This document shows positions 9,444 through 19,664 of a DNA stretch of 64,000 bases, piece by piece. The translations under genes and the position numbers were made by a program. The notes beneath the pieces are model-generated. The model was not told the DNA's origin. It searched no databases and was given only the letters and a program-made list of their open reading frames with translations. The stretch is from an uncultured Dysgonomonas sp. (GTDB lineage: Bacteria; Bacteroidota; Bacteroidia; Bacteroidales; Dysgonomonadaceae). The stretch covers positions 62,001 to 126,000 of the forward strand of contig NZ_CAKUOF010000003.1 of the NCBI RefSeq assembly GCF_934668725.1, given 5' to 3'. How positions within the stretch are numbered: position 1 is the stretch's first letter; the number at the start of each line of letters is the position of its first letter.

Positions 9444-10817
9444 CTAATATAAGCGAGCTTCTAAAATATCTTTGATAGCCGGTAGCAACCTGTCAATATC
9501 TCCGGCTCCTATCGTTAATAATACTTCAATATTTTCTTTATGTTGCAGCAAATCTAATAATTGTTCTTTCTTACAAAGCGTTTTTTCACAAGTAACTTTA
9601 TCAAAAATTAATTCTGAGGTTACTCCTTCAATTGGTTTTTCGCGAGCCGGATAAATATCTAACAATATTAATTCATCCAGTAAGGATAAACTTCTCGCAA
9701 ACTCGTCTACAAAATCTCTGGTTCGAGAATATAAATGAGGCTGGAATATGCCTAACACTTTTTTGTCAGGATATAATTCTTTTACTGAAGAGATGCTTGC
9801 CGATAACTCATCGGGATGATGTGCATAATCATCAATCATAACCAGATTATCGGTTTTCAAAAGAAAATCAAACCTACGTTTTGCTCCTTGAAAAGTAGCC
9901 ATTGCACGTCGTAATTCTTCATCTGTCGCTCCATTCAACCAGGCCAGAGCCATAGAACCTATACCATTTTCTATATTGATACGAACCGGAACTCCTAATT
10001 CAATATTTACAATTGTCGTCTTAGGTGTCACAAAATCAAAGCGAATAGTACCATCACCGATCTTTATGTTCTCGGCATGAAAGTCTCCTCTATCAATAGA
10101 ATAAGTATATAATCTAACACCTTCTACTAATTTTGGCGAGAGATTTATATTGTGCTTCATAACCAAAGCACCTCCGGATTGGATCAAACTGGTAAATTTT
10201 TCGAAACTTTTCAAATATTCGGCTTCCGTCCCATATATATCCAAATGATCGGGATCTACAGAAGTTATCAGAGCCATATAAGGATGCAACCAATGGAACG
10301 ATCGGTCATATTCATCGGCTTCTACTACTGTAAATTCACTTGTATCGGACAGCATCAAATTGCTGCTGTAATTCTTAAGAATTCCACCTAAAAAGGCATT
10401 ACAATCGAGGTGGGAACCTTTCAGAATATGGGTAAGCATACTCGATGTTGTAGTCTTACCATGAGTACCTGCACAACATAATGCTTTACTGTTTTTAGTT
10501 ATCAACCCCAAAACTTCTGCACGCTTTTTCAGATCGAAATTGTTCTTTTGAAAATATTGCAATTCATCGCTGTCTACGGGTAAAGCGGGAGTATATACAA
10601 CTAATGTTGAATCTTGAACTGTAAAATCAGCAGGAATATTATTTACATTATCATCATAATGAATACTTGCACCTTCTTCTACTAAAGTTTGTGTCAGCAA
10701 AGTTTCAGCCCGATCATATCCGGCAACCTTTTTTCCTTTAGAAAGAAAGTAACGAGCGAGATTACTCATTCCGATACCACCTATGCCTAAAAAGTATACT
10801 GACTTTATATTTTCCAT
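9444..10817 (-). CDS. murC: UDP-N-acetylmuramate--L-alanine ligase MurC
   Basis: This cytosolic enzyme adds L-alanine to UDP-MurNAc using ATP, the first step in building the peptidoglycan stem peptide. The N-terminal Rossmann domain starts with FLGIGGIGMSNLARY, which is typical of MurC. The ATP loop is GTHGKTTT at 117-124, followed by VVEADEYDRSF. The C-terminal domain carries MIDDYAHHPDEL and IFQPHLYSRT. At 457 aa it is complete. It lies 7 bp after murG and 17 bp before ftsQ, within the dcw operon. Confidence 0.98.
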   Translation of the reverse strand: MENIKSVYFLGIGGIGMSNLARYFLSKGKKVAGYDRAETLLTQTLVEEGASIHYDDNVNNIPADFTVQDSTLVVYTPALPVDSDELQYFQKNNFDLKKRAEVLGLITKNSKALCCAGTHGKTTTSSMLTHILKGSHLDCNAFLGGILKNYSSNLMLSDTSEFTVVEADEYDRSFHWLHPYMALITSVDPDHLDIYGTEAEYLKSFEKFTSLIQSGGALVMKHNINLSPKLVEGVRLYTYSIDRGDFHAENIKIGDGTIRFDFVTPKTTIVNIELGVPVRINIENGIGSMALAWLNGATDEELRRAMATFQGAKRRFDFLLKTDNLVMIDDYAHHPDELSASISSVKELYPDKKVLGIFQPHLYSRTRDFVDEFARSLSLLDELILLDIYPAREKPIEGVTSELIFDKVTCEKTLCKKEQLLDLLQHKENIEVLLTIGAGDIDRLLPAIKDILEARLY

Positions 10818-10824
10818 AATTCTC

Positions 10825-11940
10825 CTATTGTTTGCCTTTGTTTACCAGTTTTTCTATCTCATCCACAATATCTTCTGTAGCATTTGGATGTGCCATAGTC
10901 TTTATATTTTTTGCTAACATAGCAAGAATATTATCATCCTTCACTAACTGCAATGCCGTTTTAAGAAGCTCTGCGGGTGCATCTGCATCTTTTACTATTA
11001 TCGAAGCATTTCTCTCAACCAATGCCATTGCATTCTTCGTTTGATGGTCTTCTGCAACGTTCGGAGAAGGAACCAATATAGTCGATTTACCCAATATGCT
11101 AAGCTCGGAAATAGAACTAGCTCCGGCTCTTGATATTACAAGGTCTGCCGCCTTATATGCCAAGTCCATCCTATCTATAAAATCATATAAATAGATATCT
11201 TTTGCCTGAGGTTTATCCGATAATTCGATGGTCAGATCATACTGGTAACGTTCGCCGCATTGCCAAAGGATTTGTACTGCCGAGTTATCTAAAAGAGACA
11301 GATTTCTCATTATACTCTGGTTCAATGTACGTGCACCTAAACTACCTCCAAGTACAAGAATCGTTCTCTTCATCGGGTCGAGCTTAAAGTACCGATAAGC
11401 CTCTTCTTTTGATACCTCGGATAGCAGATCCTGACGGCAAGGATTACCGGTCAAAACTATTTTCTCTTTAGGGAAAAATGTTTCCATCCCCTCGTAAGCA
11501 ACACAAATCTTGGACGCTTTCTGAGCTAATAATTTATTGGTTACTCCGGCATATGAATTTTGCTCCTGAATAAGTGTCGGGATTCCTCTTCTGGATGCCA
11601 CTTTTAATAGTGGACCGCTGGCATATCCACCTACACCTATCGCAATATCGGGATTAAATTTTTTTACTATGTTATTTGCCCTGAAAAGGCTTGTTATCAG
11701 CTTTTTTATTACCGATATATTTTTTAATAAATCTTTTCGGTTGAAGCCTGCTACTGGAAGTCCTACAATTTCGTATCCTGCTTTCGGTACACGGGTCATT
11801 TCCATTCTATCCTCTGCTCCAACAAAAAGAATAGCTGCATCGGGATAACGCCTTTTTATAGCATTTGCTATAGATATGGCTGGAAAAATATGTCCTCCCG
11901 TACCTCCCCCACTTATAATTACCCTCATTTGTCGTTCCAT
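10825..11940 (-). CDS. murG: UDP-GlcNAc:lipid I GlcNAc transferase MurG
   Basis: This peripheral membrane GT28 glycosyltransferase converts lipid I into lipid II on the cytoplasmic face. Its N-terminal glycine-rich loop is ISGGGTGGHIFPAI. The later motifs VLVLGGSLGARTLN and ISRAGASSISEL form the UDP-GlcNAc site. At 371 aa it is full length. The start could be the Met at 11940 or the one four residues later (MRVIISGG); I kept the first. It lies 12 bp after ftsW and 7 bp before murC. Confidence 0.97.
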   Translation of the reverse strand: MERQMRVIISGGGTGGHIFPAISIANAIKRRYPDAAILFVGAEDRMEMTRVPKAGYEIVGLPVAGFNRKDLLKNISVIKKLITSLFRANNIVKKFNPDIAIGVGGYASGPLLKVASRRGIPTLIQEQNSYAGVTNKLLAQKASKICVAYEGMETFFPKEKIVLTGNPCRQDLLSEVSKEEAYRYFKLDPMKRTILVLGGSLGARTLNQSIMRNLSLLDNSAVQILWQCGERYQYDLTIELSDKPQAKDIYLYDFIDRMDLAYKAADLVISRAGASSISELSILGKSTILVPSPNVAEDHQTKNAMALVERNASIIVKDADAPAELLKTALQLVKDDNILAMLAKNIKTMAHPNATEDIVDEIEKLVNKGKQ

Positions 11941-11952
11941 AGATGCCCCCTT

Positions 11953-13158
11953 TTACTCGTATTCTACATTTGCAATATCTTCATCTACATCTTCATGCTG
12001 ATCTTCTTTGGCATTAGAACATGCTAGTATTATCCCAAAGTAAATGCATGTAATGATAGTAGATGTTCCTCCTCGGCTAATAAGCGGCAAAGGTTGCCCC
12101 GTAACCGGAATAAGATTTACTGCAACAGCCATATTAGCTAGTGCTTGTACTGTTATGATTAGTCCCGCCCCCAAAAGGAGGTAACGGGGAAATAATTTCT
12201 CACATTTAGATGCCAAAACACCTGCACGAATCATTAGTGCCACATACAAAAGTAATGTAAACAGACCACCCAACAATCCCATCTCCTCAAGAATTATGGC
12301 AAAAATGAAATCAGAATAGGCCTGAGGTAGAAAATCTCGTTCGTTGCCACTTCCGGGAAGACCTATTATCTCTCCGTTGGCTATTGCTATTTTTGCGTGT
12401 GATACCTGATAATTATCGTCAGTTATCTTGTATTCTCCGGGAGAACTAATATTATTCTCATCATCCTGCTCCGAAGAGTGCCTGTCAATACGGGCTTGCC
12501 ATGTTGCAAAACGGTCGGGTAGATAATCCTTTGCTGTTGACTTAGGTATAAGAGTAAGAGAGCCTATTAATAAAACTAAAGCGCCAATACCACATAAGGC
12601 AATCATTCCCAATTTCTTAAAACTAACCTGTCCAATAAACATCATCAGATAACATACTCCAAACAAAAGACAGGCAGTAGATAAATTCTCGGTAATAATC
12701 AGACCACAAGTAATTAATATCCCTCCCATTAATATCTTAAATAGAAAGGACTCATTATCCGGTTTTAATTTACTCAGGAAAAAAGCGACAAAACCCACCA
12801 AAGCCAACTTCGCAAACTCCGATGGCTGGATGGTAAATGCTCCAACCCCTAACCATCGTTGCGCTCCGTTCACATCCGTTCCCATAAACATGGTCATCAC
12901 CAGTAATACCCACGAAACAGGTAATAGTAACAACAATGCAGCGAAATATCTTGTTGCGACCCTCTGAAGAAACATTACTGCACCAAAACCGATCAAAAGA
13001 AATACAGCATGGCGTAATATGGGCCCCCAGTGATTATGCTGGCGATAAACAATAGTACTGGATGCACTAAATACTTCCAGCAACGATATGATACATAATG
13101 CTATAAATATGCACCAGATGGTTTTATCCCCTTTAAATATCCGATCAAAGACGTTCAT
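11953..13158 (-). CDS. ftsW: Septal peptidoglycan polymerase FtsW (SEDS family)
   Basis: This polytopic SEDS-family glycosyltransferase works with the cognate PBP (ftsI product) to polymerise septal lipid II. It has about ten membrane helices. Characteristic motifs are LGVGAFTIQPSEFAKL near 103-118, LPGSGNERDFLPQAYSDFIFA in the large extracytoplasmic loop, and PVTGQPLPLISRGGTS near the C-terminus. The 401-aa length is typical. A charged loop rich in D and E lies before the LPGSG motif. Its position between murD and murG is the usual one for ftsW, which supports ftsW over rodA. Confidence 0.96.
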   Translation of the reverse strand: MNVFDRIFKGDKTIWCIFIALCIISLLEVFSASSTIVYRQHNHWGPILRHAVFLLIGFGAVMFLQRVATRYFAALLLLLPVSWVLLVMTMFMGTDVNGAQRWLGVGAFTIQPSEFAKLALVGFVAFFLSKLKPDNESFLFKILMGGILITCGLIITENLSTACLLFGVCYLMMFIGQVSFKKLGMIALCGIGALVLLIGSLTLIPKSTAKDYLPDRFATWQARIDRHSSEQDDENNISSPGEYKITDDNYQVSHAKIAIANGEIIGLPGSGNERDFLPQAYSDFIFAIILEEMGLLGGLFTLLLYVALMIRAGVLASKCEKLFPRYLLLGAGLIITVQALANMAVAVNLIPVTGQPLPLISRGGTSTIITCIYFGIILACSNAKEDQHEDVDEDIANVEYE

Positions 13159-13217
13159 ATAGCTTATAGTTACGAGTTACAAGCCGAGTATACTCATTAA
13201 CCCGTTTTTATTTTTTT

Positions 13218-14552
13218 CTAAAGTTTTCTGACCCAATATTTGAATTGGTCTCCTCTATCTTCGTAATTTTTGAATAAATCGAAACTTGCACAACAAGGCG
13301 ATAAAAGAACCGAATCTCCCTCTGCTGCTAATGTATAGGCTTTGTTCACAGCCTCTTCCATAGAACCGGCATCAGCAATCAATTCGATTTTTCCATCAAA
13401 AAATTTATGCAATTTAGAATTGTCTACTCCTAAGAAAACCAAAGCATGTACTTTTGTTTTCACAAGTTCCTCTATTTCCCGGTAGTCGTTTCCTTTATCT
13501 TTTCCGCCCAGAATAAGTACAACCTTTGTTTTCATGCTTTTTAGAGCATACCAACAAGAGTTTACATTGGTTGCCTTAGAATCATTTATAAATTGAACTC
13601 CTTTTACCGAAGCAACCTTTTCCAAGCGATGTTCAACGCCTTTAAAGTCACTCAACGACTGTCTTATTTTTTCATCTTTAATATCCAACAACTTAGCTGC
13701 AATAGCCGAAGCCAACGAATTATATAAGTTGTGAGTACCCGTTAAAGCCAATAAATCTTGCTCCATGGTGAATACTGTTTTTGGTGTATTAATTACTATC
13801 TGATCGTTATCCGCATAAGCCGACACACCATCCGCTTTATGCTCCGAGAATGTAAACAACCTTGCTTTTGGTTGCTTTTGGCTCACTTCTTTACTTACAA
13901 CAGGATCTTCTGCCCAATAAATAAAAGCATCTTCTGCTGTTTGATTTTGAGTAATACGCATCTTTGCGTCTACGTATTTCTGAAAATCGTGATCGTACCT
14001 GTCCAAATGGTCGGGTGTTATATTGAGTAATATCGCAATATCCGCTTTAAAGTCGTACATATTGTCTAACTGAAAACTACTCAGCTCCAATACATAATAA
14101 TCGAAACTATTTTCGGCAACCTGCCTTGCAAAGCTTTTCCCAATATTACCTCCCAATCCGACATTTAAACCTGCCGATTTAAGTATGTAATAGAGTAAGC
14201 TTGTAGTAGTGGTTTTTCCATTGCTTCCTGTTATACATATTTTTTTTGCATCGGTATATCTGCCTGCAAATTCAATTTCCGAAATGATAGATATTCCCTT
14301 CTGTTTTGCCTCCTGAATCAAAGGAACTTCATCAGGTATACCCGGACTTTTGATTATTTCATCGGCAGAAAGTATATTCTCTTTGGTATGTCCTTTTTCT
14401 TCAAAAGGGATATTCTTATCGACTAATTCAGCCTTGTATTTATCTTGCAAAGCTCCATTATCAGATAAAAAAACCTCAAATCCTTTCGCTTGAGCAAGTA
14501 TAGCCGAACCGACTCCACTTTCACCACCTCCGAGTATTACTATCTTTTTCAT
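13218..14552 (-). CDS. murD: UDP-MurNAc-L-alanine--D-glutamate ligase MurD
   Basis: This ATP-dependent cytosolic ligase adds D-glutamate to UDP-MurNAc-L-Ala. The N-terminal domain begins VILGGGESGVGSAILA. The ATP-binding loop is ITGSNGKTTTTSLL, with LELSSFQLD and LNITPDHLDRY downstream. The C-terminal domain has FINDSKATNVNSCWYALKSM and LGGKDKGNDY, which separate MurD from the other Mur ligases. It is complete at 444 aa. It lies between mraY and ftsW, about 55-60 bp from each. Confidence 0.97.
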   Translation of the reverse strand: MKKIVILGGGESGVGSAILAQAKGFEVFLSDNGALQDKYKAELVDKNIPFEEKGHTKENILSADEIIKSPGIPDEVPLIQEAKQKGISIISEIEFAGRYTDAKKICITGSNGKTTTTSLLYYILKSAGLNVGLGGNIGKSFARQVAENSFDYYVLELSSFQLDNMYDFKADIAILLNITPDHLDRYDHDFQKYVDAKMRITQNQTAEDAFIYWAEDPVVSKEVSQKQPKARLFTFSEHKADGVSAYADNDQIVINTPKTVFTMEQDLLALTGTHNLYNSLASAIAAKLLDIKDEKIRQSLSDFKGVEHRLEKVASVKGVQFINDSKATNVNSCWYALKSMKTKVVLILGGKDKGNDYREIEELVKTKVHALVFLGVDNSKLHKFFDGKIELIADAGSMEEAVNKAYTLAAEGDSVLLSPCCASFDLFKNYEDRGDQFKYWVRKL

Positions 14553-14608
14553 TTCATCTAAAATATTTATTCTTTAAATATCCAGCGAACGTAATTCTAC
14601 TTTACGAA

Positions 14609-15871
14609 TTATCGCATTTTCAATGTCGCCAAAGTTACAGCAGCCAAAATAATTCCTATAATCCAAAAACGAACTACAATCTTCGATTCCGGAACGGGAT
14701 TAAAAGGTTTCTGTATTAGTGCCTGTATTCCCGAATTACCTGCTTTTTGGAAATGGTGATGCAAAGGTGTCATTTTGAATATCCGACGACCTTCGCCGTA
14801 CTTCTTCTTGGTAAGTTTAAAGTAAAATACCTGCATCATTACCGATAAACTTTCAACAAAGAAAACGCCACATAATATGGGTAATAGTAATTCCTTATGG
14901 ATAATAACGGCAAAAACACCAATGATTCCACCTAGGGTTAAACTTCCTGTATCACCCATGAATACCTGTGCTGGAAAAGAGTTATACCAAAGGAAACCGA
15001 TTGTTGCCCCCACAAAAGCAGCAGCATAAACCACCAACTCTTCACTACCGGGAATAAACATTATATTCAGATACGAAGCAAATTCGACGTGCCCCGATAC
15101 ATACGCAAGAATACCCAGTGTAACACCTATAATGGCAGAACTACCGGCAGCCAAGCCATCCAATCCATCAGTCAAATTAGCTCCATTAGACACGGCTGTC
15201 ACAATAAATATAACTACAAATACAAATAATATCCATGCAGCAGGAGTTGTATACTCTCCAAGAAAAGATACGAATGATTCGTAATCCAGATTATTATTCT
15301 TTAAGAAAGGAATTGTTGTTTGAGTCGATTTCACTCCCTCTACGGTATATGTAACTCTCTCAATCACATTATCCTGATTTCGTATTTCGGTATTTTCACG
15401 GACAATTACGGTTGGACTTAGGTACAGGGTTAATCCTACAATTAAACCCAACCCAACTTGTGCTATGATTTTAAATTTACCTTGTAATCCGTCTTTATCC
15501 TTCCTGAAAACTTTGATATAATCATCTAAAAAGCCAAGTGTTCCCAGCCATAAAGTGGTTATCAACATTAATATAATGTAAACATTTTCGAGACGTGCCA
15601 ACAATATAACCGGTACTATAATTGCTATGATTATTATAATACCTCCCATAGTCGGGGTACCCTTTTTACTTAACTGCCCCTCAAGTCCAAGATTACGCAC
15701 AGTCTCTCCAATTTGCAAAACCTGCAATTTGTCGATAATCCGACGACCTATAACAGTGGATATACCCAAAGAAAGTATAATAGTAATAACAGCTCTAAAG
15801 GATACATATCTAAACATCCCCGCACCGGGAAAGTCTAAGGAATCCAAATAATTAAAAAGATAGTATAGCAT
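14609..15871 (-). CDS. mraY: Phospho-MurNAc-pentapeptide transferase MraY
   Basis: This integral membrane enzyme transfers phospho-MurNAc-pentapeptide to undecaprenyl phosphate to make lipid I. The conserved loop GTPTMGG lies near 71-77, the catalytic Asp pair is in LGFLDDYIK (D116-D117), and NLTDGLDGLA and the HHHFQ loop near the C-terminus complete the active site. At 420 aa it is about 60 residues longer than the E. coli enzyme. The extra length is a hydrophilic insert between helices at about residues 155-205, predicted to face the periplasm. Longer MraY proteins of this kind are usual in Bacteroidota as far as I recall. Confidence 0.97.
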   Translation of the reverse strand: MLYYLFNYLDSLDFPGAGMFRYVSFRAVITIILSLGISTVIGRRIIDKLQVLQIGETVRNLGLEGQLSKKGTPTMGGIIIIIAIIVPVILLARLENVYIILMLITTLWLGTLGFLDDYIKVFRKDKDGLQGKFKIIAQVGLGLIVGLTLYLSPTVIVRENTEIRNQDNVIERVTYTVEGVKSTQTTIPFLKNNNLDYESFVSFLGEYTTPAAWILFVFVVIFIVTAVSNGANLTDGLDGLAAGSSAIIGVTLGILAYVSGHVEFASYLNIMFIPGSEELVVYAAAFVGATIGFLWYNSFPAQVFMGDTGSLTLGGIIGVFAVIIHKELLLPILCGVFFVESLSVMMQVFYFKLTKKKYGEGRRIFKMTPLHHHFQKAGNSGIQALIQKPFNPVPESKIVVRFWIIGIILAAVTLATLKMR

Positions 15872-15928
15872 TATATAATATATTTTTTATCGACCCAATA
15901 AAGTCTTCTATTAATTCTTAATCTTTAC

Positions 15929-17389
15929 TTATAACCCTAGTAGGTTTTTGACAATTTCTCTATCATCAAAATGATGTTTCACACCTCTTACATCTTGATA
16001 ATCTTCGTGCCCTTTACCTGCAATCAATATAACGTCACCGGGCTTCGCAAAAGTACAAGCGGTTTTTATAGCCTGCTCACGATCTACAATGCACAAGGCT
16101 TTTTTCATTTGTACAGGGTCTAGTCCTGCCACCATATCATCTACTATTGACTGAGGTTCTTCGAATCGTGGATTATCAGAAGTCAGAATCACCTGATCGC
16201 TTAATGATACAGCTTCACGTGCCATTATCGGACGTTTTGTTTTATCACGGTTGCCACCGCAACCAACCACTGTTATTACGTGACCTCCACCCTCAAGCAC
16301 ATCATGTATAGCATTTAAAACATTCGTTAAAGCATCGGGCGTATGAGCATAATCTACGATAGCGGTAAATCCTTCTTTGGAACGAATTGTTTCGAAGCGA
16401 CCGGCAACCGATCGTAATGTGCTTAATACGATCAATACTTTTTCAATATCCTGCCCCAATAAAACCGAAGCACCGCATACTGCCAGAAGATTATACACAT
16501 TAAAGACTCCGACAAACTGAACTTCGAGTTCTTTTCCATTTATTTCGATTGCAGTACCGTCGAAATGTTTTTCGAGAATACGAGCTTTGAAATCCGCTAA
16601 AGTTCTCAAAGAGTATGTATATTTTTTGGCTTTGGTATTCTGCAACATCACCAAGCCATTTTTATCATCTACATTTGTTAAAGCAAATGCTGTAGAAGGA
16701 AGATTATCAAAAAACGCCTTTTTGGCTTTCAGGTATTCCTGCATGGTATGATGATAGTCCAAATGGTCTTGAGTCAGATTCGTAAAGATTCCTCCCTTAA
16801 ATTCGAGACCACTTATTCTTTTCTGATGAATAGCATGTGAACTAACTTCCATAAAGGCATACTCACAACCCGCTTCAACCATCTTCGCTAAAAACTCATT
16901 CAACGAAATTGGATCAGGAGTTGTATGGGTTGCCGGATATTGATCTTCGTTCACATAATTACATACAGTAGAAAGCAATCCTGCACCATATCCTAATTTA
17001 CGAAACACATTATACAAAAGAGTAGCCGTAGTGGTTTTGCCATTTGTTCCGGTAACTCCTACCAAATTCAATTTCTGCGAAGGGTTACCATACCATGCCG
17101 AAGCGATTTTCCCGATAGCGTCAGCTGCATCTTTTACCTTTACATAAGTAACCGATGAGTCTGATGTATCTATGTTTTCTTCAAAAACGATAACCTTTGC
17201 ACCCGACTCTATTGCTTTACCAATAAATTCGTGACCATCCACCTGCACACCTTTGAGTGCTATAAACGCATACCCTGAGGTTACTTTGCGCGAATCGGAA
17301 GTAATACCTGTTACATCTATATCTTTAGTACCAAGTATTTCTACTATATCTTCCGGTAATATATTTGATATCAAAGCCCTTAATTCCAT
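15929..17389 (-). CDS. murE: UDP-MurNAc-tripeptide synthetase MurE, meso-DAP type
   Basis: This cytosolic ligase adds the third residue of the stem peptide. The ATP loop is VTGTNGKTTTATLL, followed by MEVSSHAIHQKRISG and NLTQDHLDYHHTM. The C-terminal motif DNPRFEEP contains DNPR, which in this family selects meso-diaminopimelate over L-lysine, so the peptidoglycan should be DAP type. IAGKGHEDYQ near the end is also characteristic. It is complete at 486 aa, and lies between ftsI and mraY. murF, which normally follows murE in many bacteria, is absent here. Confidence 0.97.
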   Translation of the reverse strand: MELRALISNILPEDIVEILGTKDIDVTGITSDSRKVTSGYAFIALKGVQVDGHEFIGKAIESGAKVIVFEENIDTSDSSVTYVKVKDAADAIGKIASAWYGNPSQKLNLVGVTGTNGKTTTATLLYNVFRKLGYGAGLLSTVCNYVNEDQYPATHTTPDPISLNEFLAKMVEAGCEYAFMEVSSHAIHQKRISGLEFKGGIFTNLTQDHLDYHHTMQEYLKAKKAFFDNLPSTAFALTNVDDKNGLVMLQNTKAKKYTYSLRTLADFKARILEKHFDGTAIEINGKELEVQFVGVFNVYNLLAVCGASVLLGQDIEKVLIVLSTLRSVAGRFETIRSKEGFTAIVDYAHTPDALTNVLNAIHDVLEGGGHVITVVGCGGNRDKTKRPIMAREAVSLSDQVILTSDNPRFEEPQSIVDDMVAGLDPVQMKKALCIVDREQAIKTACTFAKPGDVILIAGKGHEDYQDVRGVKHHFDDREIVKNLLGL

Positions 17390-17429
17390 ACTCTTTTCTA
17401 TTAAGTATCTGCTATTATATTTATTTCTT

Positions 17430-19637
17430 TTATTTAAGACTCAATGTGATATATGAACCTTTAACTACCCTGCTTCCTGCAGGAATAGACTGAGAGATTA
17501 CCGAGCCATACCCCTGTAGAGAAACCCGAAGTCCGGCTCTTTCCAATACATACAAAGCATCTTTTGCTCCCATTCCGCGGACATCAGGTACTAAACCGTT
17601 TTGAACCACATTTTTACTCAACTCTATTTTATTTTGCAAAGTACTTGCCATCACCCATTCTGCATCCCCTACAGGTGGAGTAAATGGTATATTTAATTGT
17701 TTAAAAACAGTTTGCATATCTTTCAATGATCCATTCTTCACATAAGGCATAAGTACAAGTACCGAGTCGGGTTTACATTGGTCAGGAGATACGAAAACAT
17801 TTCGGGCATACACTTCCTCGGCTATTCTTTTAAATACCCCTCCCGGCATAAGCCCTCCCGAAGGAATACCTTTCGGGCGTCTAATACCGACAAAACATGT
17901 ATATAATGGTTTGTCAGCCGGAAAATATCCACAAAACGAAACATAGTGGCCATTGGCATAATTACCACCGCTAGCGATCTGGGCTGTACCTGTTTTTCCC
18001 GCAATCTGAAATGACTTTGATGCTACTGCTTTACCTGTACCCTCATTTATAACACCTATTAGCATCGATTTTATTTCATCCAATGTTTTCGGTGAACATA
18101 GCGAAGGGTTAATAACTTCTGTTTCGAATTCCTTTTCAACAGTTCCATCTTTAATAAATGCCTTAGTGATAAAAGGTTTTATCATTTTACCCCCGTTAGC
18201 TATGCCATTATAAAACATAAGTATATAAATAGGTGGAATCTGAGTCTCATACCCAAATGACATCCAAGGAAGCGTAGTTCTCGACCAAGGATTCGATTTA
18301 TCATTCGGATGGCGGATAACCGCAGTTCCTTCTTTTCCGCTCAAAGGCACATCCCATTCTATTTTTTTTGTAATCCCAAGATCATATAAACGCTGTACAT
18401 ACTTTTCTGGGTTACTCTCATATCCTTTCAATATTGTTTTTGCGACCACAATATTAGACGATATATACATACCTTCGGCTACTGTCAGATCTCCTCTGTC
18501 TTGTCCTTTTTGCCAATAATGATCGCGAATCCAACTCTTTCCATATTGGAACAGTCCATTTCCTACATGAAATTTATCCGTCGGAGTTACCACTCCATCT
18601 TCTAAAGCAATCATAATGGAAAGTGTTTTGAAAGTTGATCCCGGCTCATTCATATACGAAAATGCATTGGGATTACCTTCGGCATAAACGCCTTCTGAGA
18701 TTCTATCGAGATTCGAGATTGCTTTGATTTCACCCGTAGCAACTTCCATTATAATAGCCGTCCCCGACTCTGCATCTGTTTCTACCAGTTTAGAATACAA
18801 TGCCCTTTCGGTTATATCCTGAATATCTACATCCAAGGTTGTTTTTACATCCCACCCGTCTTCGGCCGGCACTTCTACAATATCAATCCAACGACCTTGT
18901 ACTTTCTGACGGCTCTTAACTCCCGGCTTACCTCTCAGTATCGAATCGTATTTCATCTCGATACCACTGGCTCCGCCCTTTGCCATATCTTTATAGATAG
19001 ATCCCACGGTACGTCCGGCAAGTCTTCCAAAAGGTTTTTCACGCATCGTTCTTTCCTCTACAATCAGCCCCGTTTTATTGGATCTCTGATTAAGGAATGG
19101 ATAAGTACGTAATTCTTTCAGTTCTATATAGTTTACATCCCGTTTTATAATTCGGACATATCGGCTTTTTAGTGTAACTTTCTTTTTAGAACCACTTTCT
19201 TTATTTCGTTCTATTTCGGCAAGCTCCCTACGACTTAGCTCCCATCCATTAAGTATAATGTTTTTATATTGAGCTGCAGTCCTATCCGGAAATTTCTTAG
19301 ATAAAGCAACAGACAAATCACCTACATACTTCATCAAGGTATCTTTACGTATACCTTCCGACATAAAATCCATATACACCCCATAGAGAGGTTCGCTCGT
19401 TGCCAATAAGCGACCATCGTCAGCATATATATTACCCCGATTGGGCTTAATCTCTCGATCTTTCTTTACAGTTTCTTTTATACCTAAAGCCCGCCACTGT
19501 TCGCCTTCAACAAACATTATACGGATGATATAACCGAAGATAACAATAAAAACAATCAGAAACAGAATCACGATCAATCCATATCGATTGATTATCGTAC
19601 TCTTTTTCTTCTTGATGTTATCCGCATCTTTTGACAT
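17430..19637 (-). CDS. ftsI: Penicillin-binding transpeptidase FtsI (PBP3-like) with C-terminal PASTA domain
   Basis: This bitopic septal transpeptidase cross-links peptidoglycan at the division site. It has one membrane helix at about 19-41, a PBP dimer domain, and a transpeptidase domain with S334-T-F-K337, SSN at 393-395 and KTG at 548-550. A PASTA-like module (VPDVRGMGAKDALYVLERAGL onwards) fills about the last 55 residues, and the stretch before it may be a second, degenerate one. At 735 aa it is longer than E. coli FtsI (588 aa), which lacks PASTA. Its place between ftsL and murE identifies it as the divisome PBP. Confidence 0.96.
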   Translation of the reverse strand: MSKDADNIKKKKSTIINRYGLIVILFLIVFIVIFGYIIRIMFVEGEQWRALGIKETVKKDREIKPNRGNIYADDGRLLATSEPLYGVYMDFMSEGIRKDTLMKYVGDLSVALSKKFPDRTAAQYKNIILNGWELSRRELAEIERNKESGSKKKVTLKSRYVRIIKRDVNYIELKELRTYPFLNQRSNKTGLIVEERTMREKPFGRLAGRTVGSIYKDMAKGGASGIEMKYDSILRGKPGVKSRQKVQGRWIDIVEVPAEDGWDVKTTLDVDIQDITERALYSKLVETDAESGTAIIMEVATGEIKAISNLDRISEGVYAEGNPNAFSYMNEPGSTFKTLSIMIALEDGVVTPTDKFHVGNGLFQYGKSWIRDHYWQKGQDRGDLTVAEGMYISSNIVVAKTILKGYESNPEKYVQRLYDLGITKKIEWDVPLSGKEGTAVIRHPNDKSNPWSRTTLPWMSFGYETQIPPIYILMFYNGIANGGKMIKPFITKAFIKDGTVEKEFETEVINPSLCSPKTLDEIKSMLIGVINEGTGKAVASKSFQIAGKTGTAQIASGGNYANGHYVSFCGYFPADKPLYTCFVGIRRPKGIPSGGLMPGGVFKRIAEEVYARNVFVSPDQCKPDSVLVLMPYVKNGSLKDMQTVFKQLNIPFTPPVGDAEWVMASTLQNKIELSKNVVQNGLVPDVRGMGAKDALYVLERAGLRVSLQGYGSVISQSIPAGSRVVKGSYITLSLK

Positions 19638-19664
19638 GCTTCTACTTTAATATATATGGTTATC

